DNA of 64,000 nucleotides from Garcia nutans. Its lineage: Eukaryota > Streptophyta > Magnoliopsida > Malpighiales > Euphorbiaceae. A program made the translations under genes and the position numbers. This document shows positions 55,065 to 64,000 of this stretch, piece after piece. The notes beneath the pieces are model-generated. The model was not told the origin of the DNA. It was given only the letters and a program-made list of their open reading frames with translations, and searched no databases. The DNA is taken from NCBI GenBank assembly GCA_947685225.1, contig CANTUV010000008.1, positions 31,736,001 to 31,800,000 on the forward strand. The letters run 5' to 3'. Numbering within the stretch: the first letter of the stretch is position 1; the number at the start of each line of letters is the position of its first letter.

Positions 55065-57716
55065 TGTAACACCCCTATACCCCGTATACGTACACAGCAT
55101 GTTATTACGATCGTAATATACGTATACTGAATATAGAAATGCCACAGTTTACTAACCAAACGACTCATTTCTTTTACAATATTATGAACCAATTTAAAAC
55201 ATTTAAATTATATTATAAAACACAAAAGATAAAATGTTTATTCAAAACCCAGCGGAAAATATTACAAATATTTCCAAATACATAAACATAAAAACTCAAA
55301 TTTTACAAAACATAAAATATATACATGTCTGGCAGTATGTCTTTGATCTTTAAGCTCCACTATCAACACCTCAAAATCTAGACTCTACTCGGCCTAGAGG
55401 AACTCTCCGGTTCTTCCCTGTCACCTGCGCGATGAACCACAATCGCGCTAAGCCAACGACTTAGTGGTACAAACTACAATAATATTATGCTATAATGAAA
55501 TGCCAATGTCATACTTTCCAACATATAAGTAATTTTCAAGAATCTCATATTTCATGACCTTACCTTTCATTGTATCATTCAATTGTTTCATTAATCATAG
55601 GCCATATTGAACTCAAAGCAAGCATAGATCTCATTATTTATTTATTTCATCATTTATAAATCACATTGAAAACAAAGACAAACATGGGCCCAAAAAGAAA
55701 CTAATATGCTATTCAAAGTTCAGAGTTACTGCTTTGGTCCATAATCACAATCATCAAGCCCATAGGCCATATATATATCTCTATCCATGGATAGTGTAAC
55801 AGACCCAGTCTCTTGGACCTCAACCCGGCTAAACTCGAGGAGATCCTCAACCCGGCTAGACTGTTACTGTTTTTGAGGTTTACGACCCGGTCTTTTCACC
55901 CCAAAAACATCACATTTCACATTTATCAACTGGAATCGGCTTACGACCCGGTCTTTTCACCTATCCAGTACTTTATAGGCATGCTGCCAAACTCAGAACT
56001 CTGAAGGTTGAATAACACATTAGGCACACAATCTTTTCATTTATATCTTTATACATTTCTTTCTCAATTCATTTCTCATTTCAAAATAGGCAACCATACC
56101 TCAATCATAATTCATTTGCATCATCATAGCCAACAGTCATGGCTTCTTATCACATCAATATAGTATACATATATATCATCAATTGTATTGAACATCATCT
56201 AGGCAAACATGCCTCAATCAAATCATATACATCATTATAACCCATCACATTGGTTTCACATCTCATTATGTCTCAATTCGCATTAATTCAATTCATCATT
56301 TAGATGTACATAATCAATGGCATTAACACACAATTTAAATGCTCATCAGTATTCACATTATACAACTCATAACATTTATCATTGTATTTAAAATATAATC
56401 AATTACTTAACATATGTACAACCAAATATGTTAAATATCAAATCATACAAGTGTATGCAACAATGTAGTTTGTACTTACTTTAAGATAACTCACACCAAT
56501 CTATACCCTTCTTCTTTCAAGAACTCTTCACCACTTAGGTTAAGACAAATCAGCCTCTTCACAACTTAATCCAAAAGGTATAATACACATGAGTTAAAAT
56601 AGATAAAGCCAACTAGGGCAAACTCTACCCATGACACGCTCAACAACACGGGCGTGTCCCTGACCGTGCCCTAAACTCACTACACAGAAGCTTTGACACG
56701 CTCAGAACCACGGGCGTGTCACTGGACATGTAATACATTCTATCTCACAGAAATATTGACACATCCAACAACATGGGCGTGCTCATGGCCGTGTCAATTC
56801 TCCAACAACACAATAGCTATGACACGCTTAATGACATGGGCATGTCACTGCTCGTGTCACCCTTCCAAAACACAGAACCATTGACACGCCTAAAGATCTG
56901 GCCGTGCTCATGGGCGTGTCAAGCCAAAAATGCATATTCCGGCCACAACAACACTACCTCTAACAAATCACTTCCTTCCACCATTTTCCACTTCAACCAA
57001 ACTTAATTAAACTCACCCAAAAACCATAACAAACTTGCAAACATACCAAATCAACTCAAAACATACATCAAACACAAATCATAATCATCACCACAAACCC
57101 TAAACACAACCACAACACTTCCTCTTCCAACAAACTTACTCTTTTCTTCAATTCAACCCCAAAACCCAAAATCAAATGAATCAAACACTCTTAAACACAC
57201 TCCTATTAACAACAATCATCCATCAAACTTAAACACAACTTCAAATAAAACAAAGGAAAACAAGAGAGAGCTTACCAACAATAATGAAACTTCTTGAATT
57301 TCCAACTTGGTTACTTGAATCACCTTTCAACTTTGAGCTTGGAACACAAAACTCTCTCTTGCTCTCTTTTCTTGATGATGCCCGGCCAAAAAAGGAAGAG
57401 AAAAGAAAATGAAGACAACAAATCAATCACTTATCTCTTTAAACCTCCACCAAGTCATTTTAATATTAAAATAATCCAAATTAATCTCTTCCATTCATAA
57501 TTTCCTTATTAATTAATTCAATAAATCATAACATAAATATCTTCTTCCATTAACTTTCTTTGACTTTGACTTGTGTATATGCTGTATATATTTTCATATA
57601 CACAACATATACACTCTCTCTATAATTCTTTTCTCTTTCCAAAGAATCATATACATTTAATCCAAATAAAACAACAATTATATCAAAACTTCTAGGGCAC
57701 ATTTCAGGATATTACA
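55065..57716 (-). repeat. chromovirus B 5' LTR
   Basis: A 2,652-bp LTR, TGTAACACCCC to GGATATTACA in plus order. TTTAAAG box with GGTGGAG at 57451-57435, about 270 bp in. Double hairpin at 55428-55466. The cassette (55711-56014) combines one degenerate GTAACAG/CTGTTAC unit, as in solo LTR 13125-15926, with two TACGACCCGGTC units, as in A. Confidence 0.9.
56634..56922 (-). repeat. GACACGC/GGGCGTGTC palindrome block in B LTR
   Basis: Five repeats about 60 bp apart, each with GACACGC facing GGGCGTGTC and a following GCCGTGTC-type arm. Same style as 17945-18290 but with different arm bases (ACACGC/GCGTGT against ACACGG/CCGTGT). Confidence 0.75.
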
Positions 57717-57873
57717 TGAGTACCCAAATCCAGATAGGATCGAGTATCCAAGTCTAGTTTAGGATCGAGTGTCCAAATCTCTCGGGTCCAGAACCCAAAA
57801 CCTCAAAAATTAAGTCTTATTGCTTTTCAATCTCTTTCACTAAGGTTTCAGATCATTCAAACAGGGGGAAAAC
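57717..57873 (+). other. T4 3' region remnant and polypurine tract
   Basis: It contains GGATCGAGTATCC units, one GGGTCCAGAACCC unit and, at 57861-57873, the PPT ACAGGGGGAAAAC next to the LTR. Collinear with T3 (complement of 37974-38100 and 38520-38600). Confidence 0.85.
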
Positions 57874-60081
57874 TATAGACCCTTAATTTTTTACCCAATC
57901 CAGTCCAATATGTTTTATTTAGTCTAAAATAATTTTTGTTGTCAAATTGGTCCAAAATAATTTTTATTAAATAATTTTTGCTTTAGTATCTAATTTTTAT
58001 TAATAAAAAATAAAAATAAATAAATAAAATTAAAAAATAAAAATAAAAATCAGAGTCAGAAAAATCGGAGATGAAAAAATCGTGGCGCGGGCCCGTGGGC
58101 ATTTTGCCCCCAAGAAATTCCTGCGTGCGAAATCACTGTGCTATTTCGAACACAGAATTTTTTTGCCTACGAAATAGCTTACCGGCCCATTCCACGCGTG
58201 CTACCGCAGCTAACTGCGGCAGAAATTTTTTGCTAGCGCAATTTTTCCTGAGGCAATTTTTTCGGCAGCGCGATTTTTTCCGAAGCAAAATTTTTGAAAC
58301 CTAATTCAATTAGGTTTTGGTTTCTTTTTTTTATTAATATTACTTACCTTAACTAATTAGGAATAAACCACATCAAACCACTATAAATAATTACCAAAGA
58401 CAATTAAAAAAGAGGAGGCAAAAATCCAACAGTACCTTGGAAAATTTGAAACCAAATCAAGGAAGGAAAAGGAGCAATTCGATTCAACTTTTTTCTGGAA
58501 TAGCAGCATCACGATTTAAGCAATTCAAAGGCAAAAAAAGGTTTGTCTTTGGATCTAGTTCATCCAAGAAGAATTGTTTTTGGAGGAATTATCAAAAGAA
58601 GCTATGTGTTAATTAATTTTCTTTAATTGTTTTTTTTACACAGTAGCAAATCTATGAAATCAAAATTAAAAATCTTTGAACTTTAATTTAGTTTTTCTAA
58701 AGCCAAAAAAACCTTATTTTGTTAATTTATCTTCCAAAAGGCTTAAAATTGCTACTTTTACTTCTTAAAAATCTTAAAACTCTAATTGAACATATTTTTC
58801 AACAAAACTAAGATTTAAATTATGTTTCTTTTAAAATTTTAAAGTAGGTTCTATTTCATTCAAAAAGCCTTAAAAAACATCTTTTCTACTTATAAAAACT
58901 TTAACTTGTTTGTTTAAATTCATAAAACTTCATGAAATTATCAAATTGATTTCCAAATTTCTAAAAATTAATTCACCACCCGTGACCCTAATTCTAAATC
59001 CTAAAATCCAAAATTCAACTTTTAAACCTAAAATAATGAACCCTAATCCTTTTAAAACTTTAAACCCTAATTTTTATGAACCCTAATTCTTTTAAAAATA
59101 TTAAAAACCATAAAACCATAAATAGATTAAATTTACACAGTAGCTTAGAAACCCAATAACCAAAAATCACAAATCAAAGTATTTTAAAGTGTCTAAAACC
59201 CTAGTTTCATGATTTCACCATTCAAATATTAATTTAGTTAATCAAAGAGTCTTACCAACCTTTTAAAACATAAAACCCTAATCTATTTTAATTTCATAAA
59301 AGTCACAGTAGCTATAATTGGACTTTTATTTGCTTTATTTAATTCTATACTTGATTATGCTTTGATTTATCTTTTATGCTTTACTTTATTTAATTTCAAT
59401 ACTTGATTTATTTAATTTATCATGGATGGATGTTTATTTTATATTTTGATTAATAGCTTTGATGAATGATTTATTTATGATGAATGATTATTTACTTTTA
59501 TCAATTAATTTAGATTTCCAAAAGTTGTAAGAGGTATATTTCCACTTGGTGGGTACCTCATTAGTTAAACATCATGTAATTTAATTTGCTTTTCTATTTT
59601 AGAACCTATGTAAAGGGCATATTTCTACCTTTTGGTGGGTGTCCTATCTAGGCATGTGATGTAAGGATATGTTTCCATCCTTGGATGGGCGTCCATTTAT
59701 TTGCTTTGTTTGAACATTGCTTTTATTTTAATATAATGATGCTTTCTTTTAATTATTGTGTGTAATATGGATGATATTGTTATATTTAAGAATTTTATAA
59801 TATTAAGACCTGTAAAGGAGGCCGGTTCCAATGAACCGGGCGTTATGGGGGTGCAGGGCCATTTCTCACCTTCCCCACATGTACCCAACTTTCCGAACCC
59901 ATTAAGGGGCTGGAGATTCCTTAGGAATCGAGTCATCCACCCCTTTCTTTTCCCGTCCTGTCCGGGTTGCGACTCCATTTTCTCCAGACTTAGGTCCGTG
60001 TTCTCTAAGGCCCCGAGCCTAAACAGTGCTGAAGTCGCAAGAACCATTCCACCGGGAGTGGGGGCAAAAACCCCGCTCACA
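57874..60081 (+). repeat. T4 3' LTR
   Basis: 2,208 bp. It starts TATAGACCC (canonical TGTAGACCC with G to A) and ends CCCCGCTCACA. TATA box 58382-58389. Followed by AGAGT. Confidence 0.9.
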
Positions 60082-60086
60082 AGAGT
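60082..60086. repeat. target site duplication of T4, right copy (AGAGT)
   Basis: T2 pol resumes across it: ATAAAAG-AGAGT-ATTTGCTG. Confidence 0.9.
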
Positions 60087-62272
60087 ATTTGCTGAAACCA
60101 CCTAAACCTAGTAAACCTTTATTACTATACTTAGCAGTAGAAGAAGAGACGATAGGAGCCATGCTAGCCCAAGTAGATGAGTCATGGATTGAGCATGCCA
60201 TTTTATTATTTGAGTAGAAAGCTCCTACCTTATGAAATTAAGTATAGTATCATTGAAAAGACATGTATAGCCGTGGTTTGGTCTTCTAAGAAGTTGTGGC
60301 ATTACTTTCAATCGTATAGTGTGCAAGCAATTTCCAGGCTGGATCCAATGAAGTACTTAAGGGAGACACCCTCTTTAATTGGCAAATATGGTCGATGGTT
60401 GAAAATATTAGAAGAATTTTAGATCGAGTATGTAACCAGAAAAATAATCAAAGGTAGAGCGGTGGCAAAATTCCTAGCTGAACAACCATTACCAGAAAGT
60501 GAAGAGGTAATCTTGGAATTTCCAGATGAACATATAGAAGCACTTAAAATGTATTTTGATGGATCAGTAAACATGAATGGAGCAGGTTTGGGAGTTATAC
60601 TAGAATCACCCGAAGGGGAACTTATCCCTTTAGCAAAGAAATTGAAATTTAGGGCAACCAATAATATGGTGGAGTACGAAGCTTGTATTTTCAATTTGGA
60701 AACCCTAATGATTATGAAGGTGGATAAGGTGGAAGTTTATGGTGATTCATTGATAGTTGAATCCAAAATAAATGGAGAATGGGAGTTGAAAGAGAAAAAT
60801 TGAAACCATACCACCATTACTTGACCATGATGAAGAAGAATTTTAAGGAGTGTAGGTTTATACACCTGTCAAGAGAAGAAAAATCAGATGGCTGATGCCC
60901 TGGCCACATTGGCTTTGGTATGGGAAAATCCTGCCAGCCTATTCCTTAAGCCTCTAATCTTGACCAGTTCATCAACTCCTTGCTATGAATATGAGACAAT
61001 CATGGAAGTTGATACAGACCATGATGCATAGTATGATACTATAAGACGATTTTTGGAGGAAAGAGAATACCCGCCGGGGGCAACAAAGAAAGAGAGAAGA
61101 GCCATAAGGCGGTGGTCATTGCAATGCATCACCTTCCATGGAGAGTTATATCAAAGATGGTTTGATGGAGTGCATTTGAGATGTTTAAGAAAGCCTGAAG
61201 TGGAGCACATCATGTCAGAAATACATACGGGAAGTTGCAGTCCGCACATGAGTATTTTGGCCCTAGTTAAGAAGATTATTCGACAAGGTTACTATTGGTT
61301 GACCATGGAGAAAGACTGTATTGAGTTTGTAAAGAAGTGCCAGCAATGTCAGATGTATGGTAACTTGAATCATATGCCTCCTGAAGAACTGCATTCAATG
61401 TCTTCATCCTGGCCATTTGCCACCTGGGGTATCGAAATTATAGGAGAGATACATCCGACAGCCTCAAACGGTCACAGTTTCATTGTAGTAGTAGTTGATT
61501 ATTTTTCAAAATGGGTCGAAGCCGAATCCTTCAACAAGCTGGGTGCAAGTTAAATGGCTAGGTTTATCGAAAAGAACCCCATCTGCAGATATGGGGTCCC
61601 ACATAGTGTGATATTAGATAATGGGGTACAGTTTCAAGGAGCAGTTAAAGGTTTATTTTTAAAGTACCAAATCCATCATCTTCGATCCTCTCCTTATAGA
61701 CCAAAGGCTAACGGTGCCGTGGAAGCAACAAATAAGACAATTAAGCAAATCTTGTCCAAAATGACCAAGACTTACAGGGATTGGTCAGAGATGCTTCCCT
61801 TTGCTTTATGGGGATATAGGACGAGTGTGCGAACACCTACTGGAATGACACCGTTCTCTTTGGTTTATGGGATGGAAGCGGTATTGCCAATTGAAATTGA
61901 GATCAAGTCGTTAAGAGTGGTCTTGGAAGCTGAATTGCCTGAAATGGAATGGGTAGCAAGCATATACACTCAGTTAGCTCCACTAGAAGAGAGAAGGTTA
62001 AAGGCATTGTATCATCATCAACTGTATCAAAAGAAGATAGCTCGGGCCTACAATAGAATGTTTAAAATTAGAAAATTCAAAGTTGGGGATTTGGTGTTGA
62101 AGTAATGTAAGCCTAATGTGTCTAATCCAAGAGGGAAGTTCAGATCTAGCTGGGAAGGGCCATATGTCGTTAAACAAGTCATGAACAAAGGTACAGTGAA
62201 GTTATCAGACATGGATGAGAACGAATTTAGTGAGCCAGTAAACATTGACAGGTTGAAGAGGTTTTATGTATG
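60087..62272 (+). pseudogene. T2 RNase H, aRH and integrase (broken)
   Basis: RNase H starts LLKPPKPSKPLLLYLAVEEE; a frameshift near 60205 and TAG at 60420-60422 break it. aRH has YFDGSV, EYEA and YGDS (60550-60750), a frameshift near 60795 and another near 60880, and a TAG for Trp at 61030-61032. Integrase: HHCC finger with CQQC, then WGIEIIGE (Glu for the first catalytic Asp, codon 61434-61436), TAA at 61551-61553, LDNG and GAVEATNK intact, TAA at 62103-62105, end DRLKRFYV at 62272. Not functional. Confidence 0.9.
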
Positions 62273-62299
62273 ATAGAAAAAAGGGAAAAAGGGAGCTCG

Positions 62300-62441
62300 C
62301 TAGGTTGAAAACAGAAAAAGGGCAGCCTAGGCAAAAGTTAGAGCAGTCCGCTAGTTCCAAAAACCCGAAAGGGTGGGCTAGGCAACAATTAGGGCTAAAT
62401 GAGAGAAAATCATCAATTAGAAAACCCGAAAGGGCTAATTG
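62300..62441 (+). repeat. three-unit GNRA-type hairpin cluster, T2 pol-proximal
   Basis: Units: 62300-62330 arms CTAGGTTG/CAGCCTAG; 62351-62381 arms CTAGTTCCA/TGGGCTAG, loop GAAA; 62414-62441 arms CAATTAG/CTAATTG, inner CCC/GGG, loop GAAA. Linkers read GGCAAAAGTTAGAGCA. The stretch 62442-62684 beyond is AT-rich and empty. Confidence 0.9.
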
Positions 62442-62684
62442 GCAATAGGAGTGATCTTGTGTATGCTGGCTTTATGTTTGGTTGTTCCCTAATTTAATAA
62501 AACAGAATTAATGTTAAAATTATTCTATGTGCACTATTATAAGTATTCGACTAGATATGAATGAAATAAATAAACACAATAGCAAAAGGTGATGACAAAT
62601 TATAAGTGGAAAAGAAGCATCTTTTATTACTTTAATTATTTTTTCATCCTAACAATACACTTTCTGAACTGACAAATGTAAAAT

Positions 62685-63071
62685 CTATGGCAGTCGATAA
62701 GTGTAACGTGTAGGCTAGCTTTGAATTAACCGATCCAAGTAGGCTTCAGTCAAGCAAGGCATGTCTATGTCAGAAGCAAAGTCAGAATCACAAGGCTCTG
62801 CTCCATACTGACGCCCAAGTCGGTGAGGATAATAGCATGTACCTTGACGAAGAGCAGCAAGGGGAACGTACTTCAAGTATGTCCGCATGGTGATATGAGA
62901 AATCTTCCACCAAGGTACCAACCAACGGATATTGACTTCAGAGCATGAGTTGATCCAGTCGACCTAGTCAACATATGAAGAAGCAGGATGGAGTAGCTTC
63001 CTAGCAGAATGATGACATGGCAGGTATCTGGCAAAATCCATGGAGGGAGTATCAAGCAAACAAAGACGCTC
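62685..63071 (-). pseudogene. T2 antisense exon, mobile-domain C-terminal type
   Basis: Homologous to 23665-24051 and equal in length (387 bp), following the acceptor-like GGCTTTAG. Readable pieces include LVGTLVEDFSYHHA in one frame and VPLAALRQGTCY in another; several frame breaks and stops. It is separated from the mobile-domain exon at 63425 by the hairpin array. Confidence 0.5.
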
Positions 63072-63135
63072 CTAAAGCCAAATCTGTGAAGAAAGAATTA
63101 ATATAAAAAAAAAGAAGAAGAAAAAAGAGAATCCG

Positions 63136-63417
63136 CTAAGTTGAAAACCCGCAAGGGCAGCTTAGGCAAAAATTAGGACAGCTCGCTAGTTCCGAAAACC
63201 CATATGGGCGGACTAGGTAAAAATTAGAGCAATAAAAAATATATAACCAAAAAAAAAAGAAAGAGATCCGCTAAGTTGAAAACCTGCAAGGGCAGCTTAG
63301 GCAAAAATTAGGACAGCTCGCTAATTCCGAAAACCCGCATGGGCGGACTAGAAAAAAAGTTAGAGCAAAACAAAAAAGAAGAAAACCTAAATTGAAAACC
63401 TGAAAGGGCAGTTTAGG
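63136..63417 (+). repeat. five-unit GNRA-type hairpin cluster, T2 distal
   Basis: Units: 63136-63165 arms CTAAGTTG/CAGCTTAG, loop GCAA; 63186-63216 CTAGTTCCG/CGGACTAG, loop ATAT; 63271-63300 CTAAGTTG/CAGCTTAG, inner CCT/GGG, loop GCAA; 63321-63351 CTAATTCCG/CGGACTAG, loop GCAT; 63386-63417 CCTAAATTG/CAGTTTAGG, inner CCT/GGG, loop GAAA. The first two and the next two units look like a pair duplication. Confidence 0.9.
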
Positions 63418-63424
63418 TAATCAC

Positions 63425-64000
63425 CTAGAGCAGCAACGGACTCCCAGTCAGTCTCTTTGACAATCCTGATTTAAATCGGTCTAATCCAACTAAGTTCTCG
63501 GCTAAGATCACAGGTACAGGTGACAAGCCTCCTTCCATTTGGTTCATAATATCCAATACTCGTGGATCAATATCGCCGTTAGAAGAAACAAACAAGAATT
63601 GGCTGAGCAAGCAAAGACAAAGCATGCATCCCCATGCCTTAGTAGGAGCCAAATGAGAGAAGCAAAAGTCAATCAAAGGAGCAAGTAGAATTTTTTCACC
63701 TCTCATCAACCGAAGAACTTCGGGTTTCATAATTTGAAATAACATCTGCATCTTCTGTTGAGTTTTGGAAATCAATGTGGGTAACACCATTTGTTGATTA
63801 TTGGGATGTCCAAGGATGGCATCAAAATCTTCAATCAAGGGATATATTTCAAAGCAATTAATTCTAAATACCCTAGAATCCGTATCCCAAAAGGAAGCCA
63901 CGGTGTGTAAGAAGGAGTGGTCCAATTTGACATTTTGAAAACATTTTAAAACATCAAGCTTTGACAATGAAATTTGCTTCCAATGGATGGCATCCATATT
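63425..64000 (-). pseudogene. T2 antisense gene, mobile-domain exon (runs off window)
   Basis: Open on the minus strand from the window edge to 63425: FLHTVASFWDTDSRVFRI, EIYPLIEDFDAILG, LMRGEKILLAPLIDFCF, VPVILAENLVGLDRF, ending TGSPLLL and TAG. The FW-x-F-x-E-x-P-x-ED/EEF-x-IxG pattern matches the plant mobile domain/aminotransferase-like family as I know it. The terminal TAG directly precedes GTGATT, so it may be a mutated CAG at a splice donor, with the next exon at 63071. A first ATG appears at 63997, but the true start may be outside the window. Function unknown. Confidence 0.55.

Larger units (their letters stand above)
52898..57716 (-). mobile_element. chromovirus B: 5' LTR, gag, protease, start of RT
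   Basis: A minus-strand relative of A. LTR 57716-55065, tRNA-Met PBS, leader, gag from 54895, protease and the first RT motif. It ends abruptly at about 52898 within RT (LFVKKKD). Integrase and 3' LTR are gone. It lies in the 3' repeats of T4. Confidence 0.9.
48361..60081 (+). mobile_element. T4: Tat/Ogre-like element, pol deleted, carrying chromovirus B
   Basis: Plus strand: two LTRs (48361-50552, 57874-60081), PBS, leader, gag, then a junction near 52858 into 3'-region repeats, element B, more 3' repeats and a PPT. Protease, RT, RNase H and integrase are absent, so it is non-autonomous. The two LTRs are near identical over most of their length, so the insertion is moderately young and the deletion came later or was inherited. 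Confidence 0.9.
34102..64000 (+). mobile_element. T2: outermost Tat/Ogre-like element, in five visible pieces
   Basis: Collinear pieces at 34102-35967, 42524-45605, 48247-48360 and 60082-64000 reconstruct one plus-strand element: partial 5' LTR, PBS, gag, protease, RT, RNase H, aRH, integrase, hairpin clusters and antisense gene. The pieces are separated by T3, a solo LTR and T4, each with 5-bp duplications that rejoin T2 exactly. T1 interrupts its 5' LTR. Its right end is beyond the window. It is the oldest insertion in the nest and the most decayed. Confidence 0.9.

Noticed and set aside
1..64000. Host genes, tRNA or rRNA genes
   Set aside because: None recognised; every longer homologous frame is retroelement gag, pol or antisense transposon ORF.

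Overview
The window is plant nuclear DNA, most likely from an angiosperm with a repeat-rich genome. I see no host gene, tRNA, rRNA or CRISPR array. Almost every base belongs to one nested stack of Ty3/gypsy LTR retrotransposons of two kinds. The first kind is Tat/Ogre-like: gag zinc knuckle of C-x2-H-x4-H-x4-C form, an additional RNase H domain, a PBS reading TGGCGACTCCAC, and antisense ORFs after pol. The second kind is Tekay/Del-like chromovirus: C-x2-C-x4-H-x4-C gag knuckle, DPGS protease, initiator-Met PBS and 2.6-3.1 kb LTRs. Boundaries were set from TG..CA ends, 5-bp target duplications, PBS, polypurine tracts and homology between copies inside the window.

The nest. The oldest element is T2 (+ strand, 34102 to beyond 64000). 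It was hit by T1 (- strand, 22334-34101, in its 5' LTR), T3 (- strand, 35968-42523, in gag, TSD GGATG), a solo LTR (45606-48246, in RT, TSD GATTT) and T4 (+ strand, 48361-60081, in the RT/RNase H link, TSD AGAGT). The 3' region of T1 was hit by chromovirus A (- strand, from left of the window to 22333). The gag of A was hit three times: solo LTR 13125-15926 (TSD TTTTT), solo LTR 16287-19351 (TSD CTACT) and T0 (+ strand, 1107-12918, TSD TYGAC). T4 carries a truncated chromovirus B (- strand, 52898-57716).

State of the genes. T0 is the only element that looks whole: two LTRs with about a dozen differences, PBS, PPT and one unbroken gag-pro-RT-RH-aRH-INT frame of 2,089 codons from its first ATG. 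T1-T4, A and B are decayed by stops, frameshifts, deletions and lost catalytic residues.

The most interesting signal is not coding. Every element family here carries arrays of short RNA-hairpin units whose arms change together from unit to unit. The best case is a set of 21 units in the 3' regions of T0, T1, T2 and T3. Each has an outer stem of 7-9 bp with varying but mostly self-complementary sequence, an AAAA stretch, and an inner CCC/GGG stem; 12 of the 21 have a GNRA tetraloop. Other arrays lie in the T0 LTR, the T1/T4 LTR leader, the T3 3' region and the chromovirus LTRs. The 3' arrays are interleaved with exons of an antisense, apparently spliced gene related to plant mobile-domain proteins. 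In T2 the hairpin array makes up most of that gene's predicted intron. The structures are read by eye and none has been folded or searched.
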